Part shown: one piece after another, positions 1-10,106 of the stretch
How positions within the stretch are numbered: the first letter of the stretch is position 1
Layout of the letters: the number at the start of each line of letters is the position of its first letter
NCBI RefSeq assembly: GCF_016808335.1
Contig: NC_053149.1
Location: 57,899,922 to 57,963,921, forward strand
Source: Panicum virgatum
Taxonomy: Eukaryota > Streptophyta > Magnoliopsida > Poales > Poaceae
Direction of reading: 5' to 3'
DNA: 64,000 nt
The notes under the pieces: model-generated
Seen by the model: the letters and a program-made list of their open reading frames with translations, nothing else
Told to the model about the DNA's origin: nothing
Database searches by the model: none
Translations under genes and position numbers: made by a program

Positions 1-690
1 CTCTGCAACAGGCATCGGGTATTCGTCTTTTGGCGTCGCTCTATTGAGATCTCTAAAATCGACGCAGACACGCCATCGGCCATCCTTCTTTTGTACCGGT
101 ACCACGCTAGAGATCCATTCTGCATACCGGCACGGCCTGATGAACCTAGCATCCAACATCTTCTCCACCTCTTTCTTGACTTCTTCTAGGACTTCGGCCT
201 TCATCTGACGTGCTCGTTGCTGAAACGGCCGAAACCCTTTCTTAAGCGGGAGCCGATGCTCGACGATGCTTCTATCCAGACCGGGCATCTCAGTGTAATC
301 CCATGCAAAACAGTCCTGGTACTCTTTCAGTAGTGCAATCATCTCCTCTCGCAAGGCCGGATCCAACTTCTTGCTGATAAATGTTGGCCGTGGCTTATCC
401 CCAGGACCGATGTCAACCTCTTCCAAATCATCAGCTGACGTGAACCCGTATCCGAGGTTGCCGTCATCTGAGAAACCAGCTGCGAACGCAAGCGAGTCCT
501 TGTTATCCACAAGATCAGCGGCAAACACAGGGATATGACAAGAAAAATTATTTGGCCAACCGCATGGGCTGGCCACTTCTACACTTCCATTATCATTCGA
601 AACCAAATAGTCGATGAGTGGCCAACTGCTAGAGCAGGCCATCGTGTGTACATGATGTGACAATTCCGAACCCAAACAAGATTTTTCTAT
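1..690 (-). CDS. pol: linker and reverse transcriptase N-terminus (partial)
   Basis: One minus-strand frame stays open from about 690 to the window edge. It reads through an acidic linker, a segment typical of the region before RT (ending in FAWDYTEMPGLD), and then the first RT blocks, SSVVPVQKKDGRWRVCVDF and RDLNRATPKDEYPMPVAE. The catalytic Asp-Asp motif would lie outside the window. Copying of element RNA into DNA is the family role. The frame does not join the upstream protease frame directly: stops occur between about 690 and 759. Confidence 0.85.
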   Translation of the reverse strand, partial: MEKSCLGSELSHHVHTMACSSSWPLIDYLVSNDNGSVEVASPCGWPNNFSCHIPVFAADLVDNKDSLAFAAGFSDDGNLGYGFTSADDLEEVDIGPGDKPRPTFISKKLDPALREEMIALLKEYQDCFAWDYTEMPGLDRSIVEHRLPLKKGFRPFQQRARQMKAEVLEEVKKEVEKMLDARFIRPCRYAEWISSVVPVQKKDGRWRVCVDFRDLNRATPKDEYPMPVAE

Positions 691-758
691 TTTTTGGGGC
701 CGGTCGCTGGGACCGGCCTCTCTATCTCTATTACATCCCGTGGCATGCCAGGATGCGT

Positions 759-1736
759 CTACTCTGTGAGGCCAGTGGATAAGACCAGCCTCAGCCCATT
801 TTTTGTCGCCTCGATCCGATCACAGTCTTCCAGGGCGATCCCTGAGATCTGCTCTTGTCCATCTACGTCCCAGGCATTCATATCTGCAAGCGAGACTTCG
901 CTGGAATCGTCTGCAGGGACCACTTCTACTTCATCGCCATCCCATTGGACCAGATACTGATGCATTGTGGAAGGGATGCAACAGTTGGCATGAATCCAAT
1001 CCCTCCCAAGCAGTACTGTGTATGTACTCTTACTGTTGACGATGAAGAACGATGTTGGCACAGTCTTGCGACCCACTTTCAGCTCCACGTTTAGGACCCC
1101 CATCGCCTCTGATGGCTGTCCATTGAAGTCATTAAGCATCACATTGGTCTTGATCAGATCGGTAGAAGAACGACCCAATCGGCGCAGCACAGAGTATGGC
1201 ATCAGGTTGACTGCGGCACCAGTGTCGACCAACATCCTGTTCACATGCTTGCCATTGATGAAGCCCTTGAGATACAATCCCTTCAGGTGCTTGTAGCTTT
1301 TCTCCTTGGGCTTCTCGAAGATGATCGGCTGTGGACCCAGATCCAGCTGTGCGACAGCCGATTCTTCCAGTTGGGGTGCCCGAAACTCCGATGGGAGCAC
1401 GAATACCATGTTCACATCAGCCGATGGCTTCTCATCGGCTTTTGTCTGCTTGGGGCGCCACTCTTTACTCGGAAGGCGTCCCTCCTCACTTCGCGGTCGC
1501 CTGATTTGCTCCGCGAGATCCGGACACGCTTTCCTCAGCACGTCGAGGTACTTTGCTTCTGCCTCTTCCAGATTGCGCAAGCGCTGTACTCTGCGCTTCT
1601 GCGACTGATTAAGCCCGTCAGGACACCACCGTGGACGATGGTACCTGTCTTCTTCTTCTTCTTGCTCGGAATTACCCCTGGTCGGCCTTCTCACATAGTC
1701 ATCATGACGTGTTCCGGGCCCTAAGCGCCGGAACAC
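759..1736 (-). pseudogene. gag-pol protease segment of the left Tat unit
   Basis: A stretch of the polyprotein, not an independent gene. It contains the aspartic protease motif VDTGAAVNLMPY followed by VLLGRDWIHANC, the conserved second half of retroviral-type proteases. The N-terminal part is charged and rich in E, R and K, as in the gag-protease linker of Tat elements. It ends at a stop (759) before the RT frame opens and is out of frame with gag upstream, so it is scored as a broken polyprotein. The start has no real initiation codon meaning. Confidence 0.8.
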
Positions 1737-1748
1737 TGATGTCTCGTC

Positions 1749-2420
1749 CTACTGGTGTCCTCGAGGCCTGCACTCCAAGCAATCATCTATGGTAGTCAAT
1801 CGGCTCATGCCGGAGTTCCAACAGTACCTGAAGAACGGGCAATGCCAGTGGTCGCGTACAGCCTGGCGTCTCCCCAGTGTCCTTCCTGAGCGGTGCTCGT
1901 ACTCGTCTTCTTCCGATTCGTATCGGCGGCGCAACTTGTACTGGTACTGGTATTTTTCCAGAAGCCGATTAGAAGCTGGAAGCTGATTGCAGATGTGACG
2001 CACCTGCTCTTCGGTCACATACTGTTGTTCCAGTTCGCGTCTATCCTGCGGCCGTTTACCAAAAGCGGCCTATCTCCTCTGCCTGTCATGGCGGCGCACG
2101 GGCCCCACCATGTTGATCTGGAATGCCAAATCCTAGCCCTTGGACCCGAGATCTGACAGCTCCACCATGTTAGCTTGCGGGAAAGGCTTTGTGTCAACCT
2201 TCATCGTGTGTTGAGCCAGGATTAATCGGCCTTGCTCGATAGCCGATTGTATCTGACGACGTAGCTCCTTGCATCCACCCGTGGAATGAGTGAACGAGTG
2301 GTGCCATTTGCAGTACAGTCTTCCCTGCAGCTCTTGTGCCGTCGGCAACTTGTGATTCTCTAGGAGCTTCAGCTGTTTTTCTTTGAGGAGCAGATCAAAT
2401 ATCTGCTCCGCCTTGGTCAC
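1749..2420 (-). pseudogene. gag C-terminal segment, split in two frames
   Basis: Two consecutive open segments (2133-2420 and 1749-2018) continue gag in other frames. The first has CKWHHSFTHSTGGCKELRR, the Cys/His pattern usual in the C-terminal gag of Tat elements. The second has CPFFRYCWNSGMSRLTTI, a second Cys/His cluster. The change of frame from the main gag frame lies at or close to a seven-C run at 2483-2489. This region would normally bind RNA in the virus-like particle. Confidence 0.7.
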
Positions 2421-3885
2421 GTCGAAGTCGAAGCCCTTCAGAAGCCCCTGCTGTTTGACCCACTTGCACGGGACAGGGTTTGCCCCCCCGAGTCCACTCT
2501 GCCACTGCTACTTCTTGCTCCTCGCCAGATTCATCAGATTCTTCCGCCTGGGCCATGTTTACATGGCGCTTGAACTTGTCCTGGTACAGCTCAGGATGGT
2601 AATGTTCGCATATTGTAAGCTTCTGCACCAGGTGCGCCAGAGATGTGAACTCCAACTGATAAGCTGCATCCTTGATCGGCTTAGCGAGTCCCAGGACAGC
2701 CAAATCGACTGCCTCCTTCTTTGTGATGCGCGACGAGTAGCATCGGTTCTTGACCTCCTTGAAGCACTGTATGTATTCTGACACAGTCTCTCCTCGCTTC
2801 TGCCTGACTTGGGCGAGGTCGGCAATTCCAGCTTCAGCAGCCTCCGAATGGTACTGGGTATGGAATTGGTCTTCAAGCTGCCTCCAAGTTCGAATCGAAT
2901 CCGGAGCCAGTGATGCATACCATCCAAAAGCTGGGCCTGTAAGGGATTGGCCGAAGAACCAGACCCTCAACGGATCCGACACTGAGATCATCCCAAGCTG
3001 CGTTAAGTATCGGCTCACATGCTCGATGGAGCTGGCTCCTTCTGACCCGTTGAACTTGGTGAACTCAGGAAGCCGATACTTGGGTAGCAGTGGGATCAAG
3101 TCATAGTCACTTGGATACGGCTTGGAATAGCCGTTCGCTTTTCTCTTGGGCAGGATGCCGAACTGGTCTCTCAGTATTGCACTGACCTGCTCCACACTGA
3201 GAACTCCTGGGGCCGATGGCTCAGCACTCGGCCCAGTAGCGTACTTTGCCAGCCACGCTTGTTTTTCTGCGTCTGCTCCAGAAGCTCCTGGGTTTACCAT
3301 CTGCACCGCGCGTGTTGGATTGATGCTGTCAGGGATGTAAGCGCACGTGTAGCCGTGCGGAATCTCCTTGGGTGGCTCGGTGAGGAACTGGACTTCTCCA
3401 GGATCGCCACCGATCTTGTGGACGACGTAGATCGGCGAATTTTGTGGTCTTGGAGCTGCAAATGAGAACGGCAATACTGGTCTAGAATGCAATGCAGCTT
3501 CCTCTGTGTGACTCCCCAGAGTTGGCCCCGATGGAGAGTACTGGTTCTTGATTATCTCCTGGATGACGCGATGCGCCATGCGCTCGAGTTCGTTCATCAG
3601 GCTCTGAGAGTGCCGATGAAGCGCATGTGCCACCATGTAGTTCATCTCCTGACGCAGGGCTCTGGTGCGCTCTTCAGATGGTACAGACAGATCTACATTG
3701 TCAAGAGCGCCTTCTGGTGAGAACCCCTTCCACCTGATGCCATGGTTGTGGGTCTTCTCAAAAGAGCCGATGAGATCGGCTTCCAGCAGAGCTTTGATCT
3801 CATCATACTTCTTCTTGTGTTCAGGAGGGAGCTCTTCATACGTGACGGGCTTGAGAGCGGGTTCTTGATCTTGAGCTCCAGTCAT
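2395..3885 (-). pseudogene. gag of left Tat unit
   Basis: About 496 codons from ATG at 3885. The frame is also open further upstream, but that stretch crosses the primer-binding site and LTR, so the first ATG after the leader is preferred. The sequence begins [14 protein letters not shown] and includes the retrotransposon gag domain around FGQSLTGPAFGWYASLAPD and SEYIQCFKEVKNRC. Gag forms the cytoplasmic particle. The normal gag frame is lost near the seven-C run at 2483-2489, after which translation enters an unrelated frame ending at 2395. The matching segment of the right unit (8763-10054) is almost identical. Confidence 0.85.
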
Positions 3886-3914
3886 CGTTGCAGTGGACGT
3901 TGTTGCCGAGAAGG

Positions 3915-3932
3915 GTCCCTCCAGGCGTGCCA
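3915..3932 (-). other. primer-binding site, left Tat unit
   Basis: Starting five bases inside the LTR edge, the minus strand reads TGGCACGCCTGGAGGGAC, the position and TGG start expected for a tRNA-complementary primer site. The tRNA species was not identified. The same sequence is at 10084-10101. Confidence 0.6.
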
Positions 3933-3937
3933 GAATG

Positions 3938-5152
3938 TGTTGTCGGTCGAAACCCACCGGCGAGCAGTGACAGGCAACACGAAGAGCCAGGAGGTCGCCG
4001 GGGCGCTGGTAGGCACTGCTCCCTCGTCGACGGCCCGCAATTCCAGCAACGCGCCGCGGCTCGTGAAGACGCAGGGCATGCCACCTGACCTATACCCGAT
4101 TAGGAAGGTGCGGACGTGCTTGCGATGATTGACCTGCACACACAAACACGTGGAAACGTAAGTCCGAGCCGTGGTCGGCTCCCCGGGACGACTCTTGCAT
4201 TGGCTTTAAAGAGCCGATCGAGTCCCGGTGTCAGATGGGATCTGTTTGCATCCGGATATTGATGATTAAAGCAAATAATTAAAAGACTGCTTCAATTAAA
4301 TCTAATTAATCTAATCCACGACGGTAAAGGCTTCACTGCTAGATCGGAACATCCTACACGTGACTAGGCCTAATAAACGTAACAGATAACTAAACCATAA
4401 CCAAAACAGAGGCCTAAGAACTAGGAAGAGCCGATTCCCGGATCAATTCCCTGTTAAGACTAAAGCAAAGCATCTAATACGCCACCGGATCGTCCAACCC
4501 GTTTGCAAGGCCTAACCTAGCAGATATTACGCCAACTCTTAAGAACAAGAGCAAACCGTAACAGATCGGATCTACTAAACTTAAAAGAAGTAGGGTGTTG
4601 CCTCTGTGCAACTAATTCTATGCGACAAGAACTAGTATGAGATTGAAACGTGATAGCACAGAGGCAACATGATATTCGTAGATGATAAGCAACGAAGCAC
4701 AACGGATCTACTAAAAGCCATGCTACGAACATCAAGATAACTAGCATTACTCGCCATAAAAAACGCTTCAGTACGAGTAATACCAAGATAAAAGTAAGAA
4801 CAACGCTGCCCTGATCACTTCTTGCGATCAGGGCAGCATGGCGCTTACTTGGATGAAACCCTAGGTTTAGGGGTGGCGATGCGCCAAGATTGTTGTTTGC
4901 GAGACGTGATGGCGCTCTCCTTCATGAATAACAAAGGGTACATATTTATAGTCCGGAGACTTGGGAAACAATCTAAACTAACTTTGTCCCGATTGGACTC
5001 TATCTCTAATCTTAAACTAAATCTAAGATACATGGCCCATGTGGCCCAGATGCTCACGCAGGAGCCGATTTACAAGTCCTCTTCAGTCTTCTGTTTTAAG
5101 CCCATCTTGCTTTCGGCCCATAAATTAATCTTGTTAATTTATGGCGATAACA
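3938..5152 (-). repeat. Tat LTR shared by two units
   Basis: 1215 bp. On the minus strand it starts TGTTATC and ends GACAACA. It aligns base for base with 10107-11321 at a constant offset of 6169. A polypurine tract flanks its right side (5153-5170) and a primer-binding site its left side. It is therefore the 3' LTR of the right unit and the 5' LTR of the left unit at the same time. About 20 differences from the other LTR were counted by eye, nearly all transitions and concentrated in the right half. Confidence 0.9.
4942..4953 (-). promoter_or_regulatory. TATA box in shared Tat LTR
   Basis: The minus strand reads GGACTATAAATATGTACC. This is the only clear TATA-like element of the LTR, about 200 bp from its 5' end, and would place the transcript start near 4910-4920. 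The same box is at about 11111-11122 in the other LTR. Confidence 0.55.
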
Positions 5153-5170
5153 CATGCCCCCCTGGTTTTA
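5153..5170 (-). other. polypurine tract of right Tat unit
   Basis: Directly adjoining the LTR, the minus strand reads AAAACCAGGGGGGCATG before TGTTATC. This is the plus-strand primer position and shows that the LTR at 3938-5152 is a 3' LTR for the sequence to its right. Confidence 0.75.
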
Positions 5171-5408
5171 GCAATGATAGTTCCAAAACCAATCCGTCGC
5201 TTCATCTTCCCGTTAATACTCATTAAACACACTGCACCACCAAGGAAGACGCAATGTCTCTGCAACTGGCTCCTCGTAGAATGTGAAAATTGTCGATCCG
5301 TTTTCCATCTTTTCACTATTTAATCTCACCCGAATCGGCTCTTCTCCACAGCAAACTCCTTCTTCCTCCCAGAGCCAGTAGCGCAGAAACCCCAATCCTT
5401 CACTAGCC

Positions 5409-6940
5409 ATGGCCATCTCTTCTTCCTCCGGCTCCAACTCCTTTAGAGATTCCTCTCCTTCCTCTTCATCAATCGGCTTTGATACTTGGTGGAACATGTG
5501 GAAAACTCATGTCTTCAGAAAAGCTTTAGGTCATCGACTGTAGCAAATCGATCTTGAATATGTAATCCCCGAGGAAGAGGTACTGAATTTATGCACTTTA
5601 TTCCTTCTAAGTCCTCTATCCCTTTCTCTTGGCTAATCCTGCTCACCCTGTTAGCAGCAACAAGACGGTCCAGAACCTACAACCAGCACTGAGGAACCAT
5701 TCCACTTTCTTCCAACTGCTCCTGATGTACTCTTCTGCAAAGAATCACCACCAATGAAGAAAGTGATAATGTCTGTTCAGCCAGACTTACTTCAGTCGGC
5801 TTCCAAGCGAAGACAAACTTCTGCAAGCGTTGCCCCCCCGAGTCTTGACCAAGAAAAGGAAGATGATCACGAGGCGAGTGATCAAGAAACCAGCACCAGC
5901 TTCCCCAAATCCATCAGAGTCTAACACCAACCAGGTAACTCATTTTTCTGAAACTTCTTCTTTATCTCATACATGTGTACTCTGGTTGACTGTAATTCTA
6001 TTTTTAGGACGCAGCTGAAGAAATCCCCAATGCAGAAAACATGGATCAACATGAGATGGCTGCAACTCCTGATGCATTGATGGATGCAAACGAAGAACAA
6101 ACCGATACGGTCGATGTTCTCGATGTCAACACAAGCTCTAACAGGACGATTGCTCCTGAATCGCCCAACACCTCTTCAGAACAGGTAACATTACAAAACC
6201 AATTCTGAATCAGCCGATAGCTTTATAAATGCATCTTGCCCTAACTCCATATATGTCCATAGGGCTTTGACATTTCAGCTTTGCTTTCCTTTGACCCGGC
6301 ATCAATGGGTCTGACTGTCCCTGGAGCAGAGACATCATCTTTGCAGCAATCGGCTAACTTGGCACATCAGCTTCAACTCATCAAGGATCTACTATCTGCT
6401 CCGATCACTGCTCTGGTTGATGATTCCAGCAAGATAAAGAACATCTTCGAGCAAATAGAAACCCAACTTCCGGAGCCTTTGCAAATCAAGCTCTGGCCAG
6501 CCAGCAACCTTCCATTCTTTCGGATAGAAGTGAATAAAGCACAACAACGGATGGAAGCACGTCGCTCTCAAACTTCTCTGAAAGCTGACATTACCCAAAA
6601 GTGCAAGGCCCTCAACCAGAAGAAGGCAACTCTAGATACCAAAACTGACGTGTCTGCCAACAAGAAGCGACTCGACCTCCTGAAGAAAGAACTGGAAGAA
6701 CTCGAAGAAAAGGTCCGTACCACCAAGAAGCTCATCCAGGCTGAAGAAACTTCCATTGCAAACTCCGAACAAGAGACCCAGGAAATAACCGAGCAGATAC
6801 AAGCAGAGTTTACAGAGATAAGCACCTTGAGTCGGCAGATAGTAACAGACGATGACAAGGATGACGAAGTAATCATAGCACGAGCAGACACCGTCCGCAC
6901 AGAAGCCATCCACGCCATAGAAGAATTCCTGAACCAGTAG
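5409..6940 (+). pseudogene. antisense gene-like ORF (aORF) between pol and 3' LTR
   Basis: Runs opposite to the element. The likely start is ATG at 5409 (MAISSSSGSNSF). Later exons inferred from GT-AG signals are 5658-5934, 6008-6184 and 6263-6940. The reading frame passes in phase across the last two introns. The final exon (about 225 codons) ends at 6940 and has a long Lys/Glu-rich predicted coiled coil around DLLKKELEELEEKVRTTKK. Breaks: an early stop near 5535 and a seven-C run at 5833-5839 that shifts frame. Some Tat elements are known to carry an extra antisense ORF at this place; its function is unclear. No enzyme motif was seen. Confidence 0.6.
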
Positions 6941-7072
6941 ATAGGCTCGAGAGACAATTAGTACTGCCTGTTAACCTGAAACTTGTACTTGTTTAAAAAC
7001 ATCTTAAGTCGATGGTTACACATCGGCTGTTTCGTTCCTCATATGTATTTTACTATTTTCCCCTTTTTTACC

Positions 7073-7224
7073 GGCCAACTCAACGTGTTGGCCTATCTCT
7101 TTTCTTTTCTCTTTTTTTTACTGGCCAACTCAACGTGTTGGCCTGTCATGATTTTTTTTATTGGCCAACTCAGCGTGTTGGCCTGTCATGATTTTTTTTC
7201 TCTGGCCAACTCAACGTGTTGGCC
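7073..7224. repeat. four-copy hairpin repeat ladder
   Basis: Four 21-bp palindromic units start at 7073, 7123, 7163 and 7204. Each has a GGCCAAC left arm, a 7-base loop and a GTTGGCC right arm. Only one loop base differs, in copy three. Spacers are T-rich (19-29 bp) and partly repeated (CTGTCATGATTTTTTT). The array lies between the convergent 3' ends of the antisense ORF (6940, plus) and pol (7263, minus). Transcription end or dimer symmetry are possible roles, but this is inference. Confidence 0.9.
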
Positions 7225-7262
7225 TATTACACTGTAGCCAGATGGATCTCATCGGCTTTTCG

Positions 7263-8762
7263 TTACTCGCCTTCCCACATGCTCGGGAAATACTTCTTGA
7301 GATATTGGCCATTGACAGCAACAGGAAACTTGACACCGTCCAATTCCTCGAGCATGTATGCATTCCCAGGCAAGACCTGATCAATCTTATACGACCCATG
7401 CCAAGTTGGAGACCATTTACCAAACTTTTTATCTTTAGTTCCCAATGGCAATACTGCCTCCCAAACCAAGTCTCCAACCTGGAAATCCTTAGGCCTGACC
7501 TTCTTGTTGTACGCACGAGCAACTTTAGCCTTATTTTCTTTGATCTTCTCCAGCGACCAAAGCCTTAGTTCTGTCAGGTCCTCCACATTATCGTTTATCA
7601 AGGCTACATACTGTTCAGCGGATAAATCATTCTGAAACTCGACACGCCTTGATCTGGCCGTGATCTCCCATGGTAACACAGCGTCTTAGCCATAGACTAG
7701 ATGGTACGGCGACGTCTTGGTGGATCCATGACATGAAATACGATATGCCCACAAAGCTTCTGATAACACCTCATGCCAGCGCCTAGGATATTCATCGATC
7801 TTTCTCTTTATGAGCTTGATGAGGCTCTGGTTGGATGCTTCAGCCTGTCCATTAGCTTGGGTATAATATGGAGATGATCTGGTCAGCTTAATTCCCATGT
7901 CATCGGCAAACTTCCTGAATTCCTCTGATATAAAAACCGACCCTCCATCGGTCGTAATGGTTTGAGGAATACCAAATCTGTGAATGATATGCTCTTTGAC
8001 AAAGCCGATCACATCTTTCGATGCTACTGACCTCATAGGTACTGCCTCCACCCACTTTGTGAAATAATCTGTGGCAGCTAAGACCCATTGGTGACCCTTG
8101 CTAGACAACGGGTTGATCTGACCAATCATGTCCATGGCCCAATCTCTGAATGGCCACGGTTTGATGATAGGATTTATTACTGATGCTGGCACTATCTGAA
8201 TTTTGCCAAACCTCTGACATGCCTGACATCCTTTATAATATTTGAAACAATCTTCAAGCATGGTAGGCCAATAATATCCCGATCGCCTAATCAGCCACTT
8301 CATCTTATGAGTCGATTGGTGAGTACCGCAAGCTCCTTCATGATCCTCATGCAAGAGCCGATTTGACTCTGAAGGTCCCAGACATTTAAGAAGTAGTCCT
8401 TCCAAGGTCCTGTAGAATATGTCATCCCCTATCAGAACATACTTCATGGCCTTGAGTCTTATCCTTCTGGGTGCCCCCCGAGCCGAATCCTTCAAGTAAT
8501 TGAAGATATCGGCTCTCCAATCTCCGGGTTCTAGAAACTGAACCTCCACGTCAACTCCATCGGCTGTTTCCCTATACCCGGAAGCCATCTGTGCCAAATC
8601 ATTGGCTTCATTATTCAGAGTCCTGCGTATCCAGTGAAAATTGATGTACCTGAATTGTGACATCAACTCACGGCACTGCATCCATATTGGAAATAGAGCC
8701 TCGCTCTCACATCTATATTCTTCCGTGAGCTGAGAAATCACCAGCTTTGAATCTCCAAAAAC
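7263..8762 (-). pseudogene. pol: RNase H C-terminus and integrase, right Tat unit
   Basis: From the deletion junction the minus frame enters RNase H at FGDSKLVISQLTEEY. It continues into integrase: zinc-binding region (GACGTHQSTHKM ... CQACQRF), catalytic core (DMIGQINPL, TTDGGSVFISEEF, TQANGQAEASNQ) and a C-terminal domain ending at 7263. A TAA at 7686-7688 interrupts the frame just before LPWEI. The core D, D and E positions are all present. Integrase inserts element cDNA into chromosomes; this copy lacks the N-terminal part of pol and is dead. Confidence 0.85.
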
Positions 8763-8766
8763 GGAT
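8757..8766 (-). other. internal deletion junction (gag fused to RNase H)
   Basis: Right of here the sequence matches the gag of the left unit (from about 2594). Left of here it is RNase H. The gag C-terminus, protease and RT have been lost. Bases around CCAAAAACGGATGGTAATG mark the join. No insertion or long duplication is visible at it. Confidence 0.8.
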
Positions 8767-10054
8767 GGTAATGTTCGCATATTGTAAGCTTCTGCACCAG
8801 GTGCGCCAGAGATGTGAACTCCAACTGATAAGCTGCATCCTTGATCGGCTTAGCGAGTCCCAGGACAGCCAAATCGACTGCCTCCTTCTTTGTGATGCGC
8901 GACGAGTAGCATCGGTTCTTGACCTCCCTGAAGCACTGTATGTATTCTGACACAGTCTCTCCTCACTTCTGCCTGACTTGGGCGAGGTCGGCAATTCCAG
9001 CTTCAGCAGCCTCCGAATGGTACTGGGTATGGAATTGGTCTTCAAGCTGCCTCCAAGTTCGAATCGAATCCGGAGCCAGTGATGCATACCATCCAAAAGC
9101 TGGGCCTGTAAGGGATTGGCCGAAGAACCGGACCCTCAACGGATCCGACACTGAGATCATCCCAAGCTGCGTTAAGTATCGGCTCACATGCTCGATGGAG
9201 CTGGCTCCTTCTGACCCGTTGAACTTGGTGAACTCAGGAAGCCGATACTTGGGTAGCAGTGGGATCAAGTCATAGTCACTTGGATACGGCTTGGAATAGC
9301 CGTTCGCTTTTCTCTTGGGCAGGATGCCGAACTGGTCTCTCAGTATTGCACTGACCTGCTCCACACTGAGAACTCCTGGGGCCGATGGCTCAGCACTCGG
9401 CCCAGTAGCGTACTTTGCCAGCCACGCTTGTTTTTCTGCGTCTGCTCCAGAAGCTCCTGGGTTTACCATCTGCACCGCGCGTGTTGGATTGATGCTGTCA
9501 GGGATGTAAGCGCACGTGTAGCCGTGCGGAATCTCCTTGGGTGGCTCGGTGAGGAACTGGACTTCTCCAGGATCGCCACCGATCTTGTGGACGACGTAGA
9601 TCGGCGAATTTTGTGGTCTTGGAGCTGCAAATGAGAACGGCAATACTGGTCTAGAATGCAATGCAGCTTCCTCTGTGTGACTCCCCAGAGTTGGCCCCGA
9701 TGGAGAGTACTGGTTCTTGATTATCTCCTGGATGACGCGATGCGCCATGCGCTCGAGTTCGTTCATCAGGCTCTGAGAGTGCCGATGAAGCGCATGTGCC
9801 ACCATGTAGTTCATCTCCTGACGCAGGGCTCTGGTGCGCTCTTCAGATGGTACAGACAGATCTACATTGTCAAGAGCGCCTTCTGGTGAGAACCCCTTCC
9901 ACCTGATGCCATGGTTGTGGGTCTTCTCAAAAGAGCCGATGAGATCGGCTTCCAGCAGAGCTTTGATCTCATCATACTTCTTCTTGTGTTCAGGAGGGAG
10001 CTCTTCATACGTGACGGGCTTGAGAGCGGGTTCTTGATCTTGAGCTCCAGTCAT
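8763..10054 (-). pseudogene. gag of right Tat unit, truncated by a nonsense change
   Basis: ATG at 10054. 363 codons are open to a TGA at 8963-8965. The left unit has CGA (Arg) at the same place, so the stop is a single C-to-T change in a CpG, as expected from methylated cytosine decay. The frame is otherwise conserved downstream to the deletion junction. Only three differences from the left-unit gag were seen in about 1.34 kb. Confidence 0.85.
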
Positions 10055-10083
10055 CGTTGCAGTGGACGTTGTTGCCGAGAAGG

Positions 10084-10101
10084 GTCCCTCCAGGCGTGCC
10101 A
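10084..10101 (-). other. primer-binding site, right Tat unit
   Basis: Identical to the site at 3915-3932, starting five bases inside the LTR edge at 10107. Confidence 0.6.
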
Positions 10102-10106
10102 GAATG

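Larger units (their letters stand above)
1..5152 (-). mobile_element. Tat-lineage Ty3/gypsy retrotransposon, left unit (runs off window)
   Basis: Minus-strand order is LTR (3938-5152), primer-binding site, gag (2395-3885), gag C-terminal segment, protease (759-1736) and the start of reverse transcriptase (1-690), which leaves the window. The absence of pol beyond RT is only the window edge. The Tat assignment rests on the gag type and on the related integrase of the neighbouring unit, which has the H-G-S-T-K-T-S-P motif and no chromodomain in view. The coding region carries frame breaks, so this copy looks non-functional. Its 5' LTR is also the 3' LTR of the unit to its right. Confidence 0.9.

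Noticed and set aside
5213..5497. Minus-strand open frame rich in Glu
   Set aside because: It lies opposite the first exon of the antisense ORF and mirrors its Ser/Leu codons; no independent signal.
7073..7224. CRISPR-like array
   Set aside because: Units are palindromic with T-rich, partly repeated spacers in a plant retrotransposon; not a CRISPR locus.
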